Source: Yersinia frederiksenii ATCC 33641 (GTDB lineage: Bacteria > Pseudomonadota > Gammaproteobacteria > Enterobacterales > Enterobacteriaceae). From it: DNA of 64,000 nt. Under the pieces are notes generated by a model. It made no database searches, had not been told where the DNA came from, and saw only the letters and a list, made by a program, of their open reading frames with translations. Shown here one piece after another: positions 63,097 to 64,000 of the stretch (its first letter is position 1; every line of letters starts with the position of its first letter). The stretch spans positions 1,837,559 to 1,901,558 of the forward strand of contig NZ_KN150731.1 in the NCBI RefSeq assembly GCF_000754805.1, in the 5' to 3' direction. Both the position numbers and the translations under genes were made by a program.

Positions 63097-64000
63097 TCCT
63101 TTTTGAACACTTAGCAAAAATGGCGATACAAGACCCTCTACGCCCTGCGCTGTGTGACAGTCATCAGGTGATTAACTACGGTGAATTACTACCAAAAATA
63201 GAGATGTTGGCAGAAAGACTCCGCCAGCAGAAAATAGCGCGACTCGCACTCTTGCTGGATAACGGCATTGATTGGGCTATTATCGATTTGGCTTGCGCAT
63301 TAGCTCATATCGTTATTATACCAGTGCCCATTTTTTTCAGTAATGAACAGCAGAATTGGCTATTTGAGAGTAGCGGTGCGGATGCTCTGATTGGCCCCGC
63401 GCGTGCGGGTTGGGTCACAACCAAATCATTTGAATACGAACTGCAACGTCGTCAACCGGTATCTGTGCCCGAATTACGACCTCATACCGCAAAAATCACT
63501 TATACATCAGGAACCACGGGTCACCCCAAAGGGGTATGTCTGAGTTGGGAGCATATGATGCAAGTCAGCCTTTCGCTTATCGACAGGGTGGCGCCTGCCA
63601 ACGTTCAACAGCATCTGACACTGCTGCCCCTTTCGACATTACTTGAAAACATTACCGGACTTTATGTCCCACTGCTAAGTGGCGCGTGTAGCCGTGTACC
63701 ACCTCTTGCTGAAGTAGGCTTTACCGGTTCTAGCCAATTCTCTTATCAAATCTTTGCCCAAGCCATTCAACAGTGGCGTCCACACAGCTTGGTACTGGTT
63801 CCCGAACTATTACGTTTGTTGGTGATGTTGTGTGCCATAAACCCAGACCTGGCACAGAGTTTACGTTTTATTGCTGTTGGCGGTGGCAAGGTTGCAACGG
63901 ATTTAGTGGCTAAATCACATCAATTAGGATTACCCGTTTATGAAGGATATGGGTTATCAGAATGTGGTTCGGTGGTTGCCCTGAATACGCAGGGAAGTAT
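63093..64000 (+). CDS. AMP-dependent acyl ligase / acyl-CoA synthetase (3' end outside window)
   Basis: The frame opens at ATG 63093 (overlapping the previous stop) and stays open to the window end, 302 codons. It is an ANL-superfamily adenylating enzyme: the nucleotide-binding motif YTSGTTGHPKG is at about residues 137-147, and GGGKVATDLV plus YEGYGLSECG (A5-type motif) follow. It probably activates a fatty or other carboxylic acid. Co-translation with the GNAT-fold gene suggests a short biosynthetic pathway continuing beyond the window. Confidence 0.9.
   Translation, partial: MILFEHLAKMAIQDPLRPALCDSHQVINYGELLPKIEMLAERLRQQKIARLALLLDNGIDWAIIDLACALAHIVIIPVPIFFSNEQQNWLFESSGADALIGPARAGWVTTKSFEYELQRRQPVSVPELRPHTAKITYTSGTTGHPKGVCLSWEHMMQVSLSLIDRVAPANVQQHLTLLPLSTLLENITGLYVPLLSGACSRVPPLAEVGFTGSSQFSYQIFAQAIQQWRPHSLVLVPELLRLLVMLCAINPDLAQSLRFIAVGGGKVATDLVAKSHQLGLPVYEGYGLSECGSVVALNTQGS

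Overview
The window looks like the chromosome of a Yersinia species, most likely in the Y. enterocolitica group rather than Y. pestis. The reasons are an Yst-type heat-stable enterotoxin gene, an invasin-type inverse autotransporter, chaperone-usher fimbriae and an enterobacterial type VI secretion system (T6SS). Species assignment is inference; no 16S or housekeeping marker is present.

Layout. (1) 1-1819: the end of an unrecognised gene and a TolC/NodT-type outer-membrane efflux lipoprotein. (2) 2629-29674, + strand: one complete T6SS cluster. It encodes sheath (TssB, TssC), baseplate (TssK, TssE, TssF, TssG), membrane complex (TssL, TssM, TssJ and an OmpA-domain protein), Hcp, the ClpV ATPase, VgrG, PAAR, TssA and a VasL/TagA-like protein. 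The cargo part between clpV and tssM holds an STM2901-family/DUF1493 gene pair, a GxSxG lipase of Tle4 type, a Tli4-like immunity protein and an unrecognised membrane protein. A strong terminator follows hcp and another closes the cluster. (3) 30535-40045: a small lipoprotein, a giant inverse autotransporter with 13 tandem 105-residue Ig-like repeats, a fimbrial-type orphan adhesin, a small membrane protein and a LuxR-type regulator. (4) 40184-43945, - strand: a GPH sugar symporter and a GH3 beta-glycosidase, a glycoside-use operon. (5) 44687-44872, - strand: a 61-residue STa/Yst-type enterotoxin precursor in an AT-rich, gene-poor stretch. (6) 45675-51276: a chaperone-usher locus with DUF1120-type subunits, including a dead subunit gene whose promoter is duplicated upstream of the living copy. 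(7) 51552-56792, - strand: a second, FimA/C/D/tip-type fimbrial operon. (8) 57365-60968: a possibly frameshifted small gene, a TdcA-like LysR regulator and an arsRBC operon with a perfect palindromic operator, a terminator and an IS30-type transposase relic. (9) 61277-64000: a cation diffusion facilitator, and divergently a thermostable-hemolysin-family gene coupled to an AMP-dependent acyl ligase (cut by the window end) behind a perfect PmrA-box match.

Taken together this is a host- and competitor-interaction region: contact-dependent secretion, three adhesion systems, a guanylate-cyclase-type toxin and metal/metalloid resistance. RcsAB-like palindromes occur upstream of the T6SS and of both copies of the DUF1120 fimbrial promoter. 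This suggests, but does not prove, envelope-stress control of both systems. The most unusual items are the enterotoxin variant, the mosaic Ig-repeat array and the PmrA-box operon.
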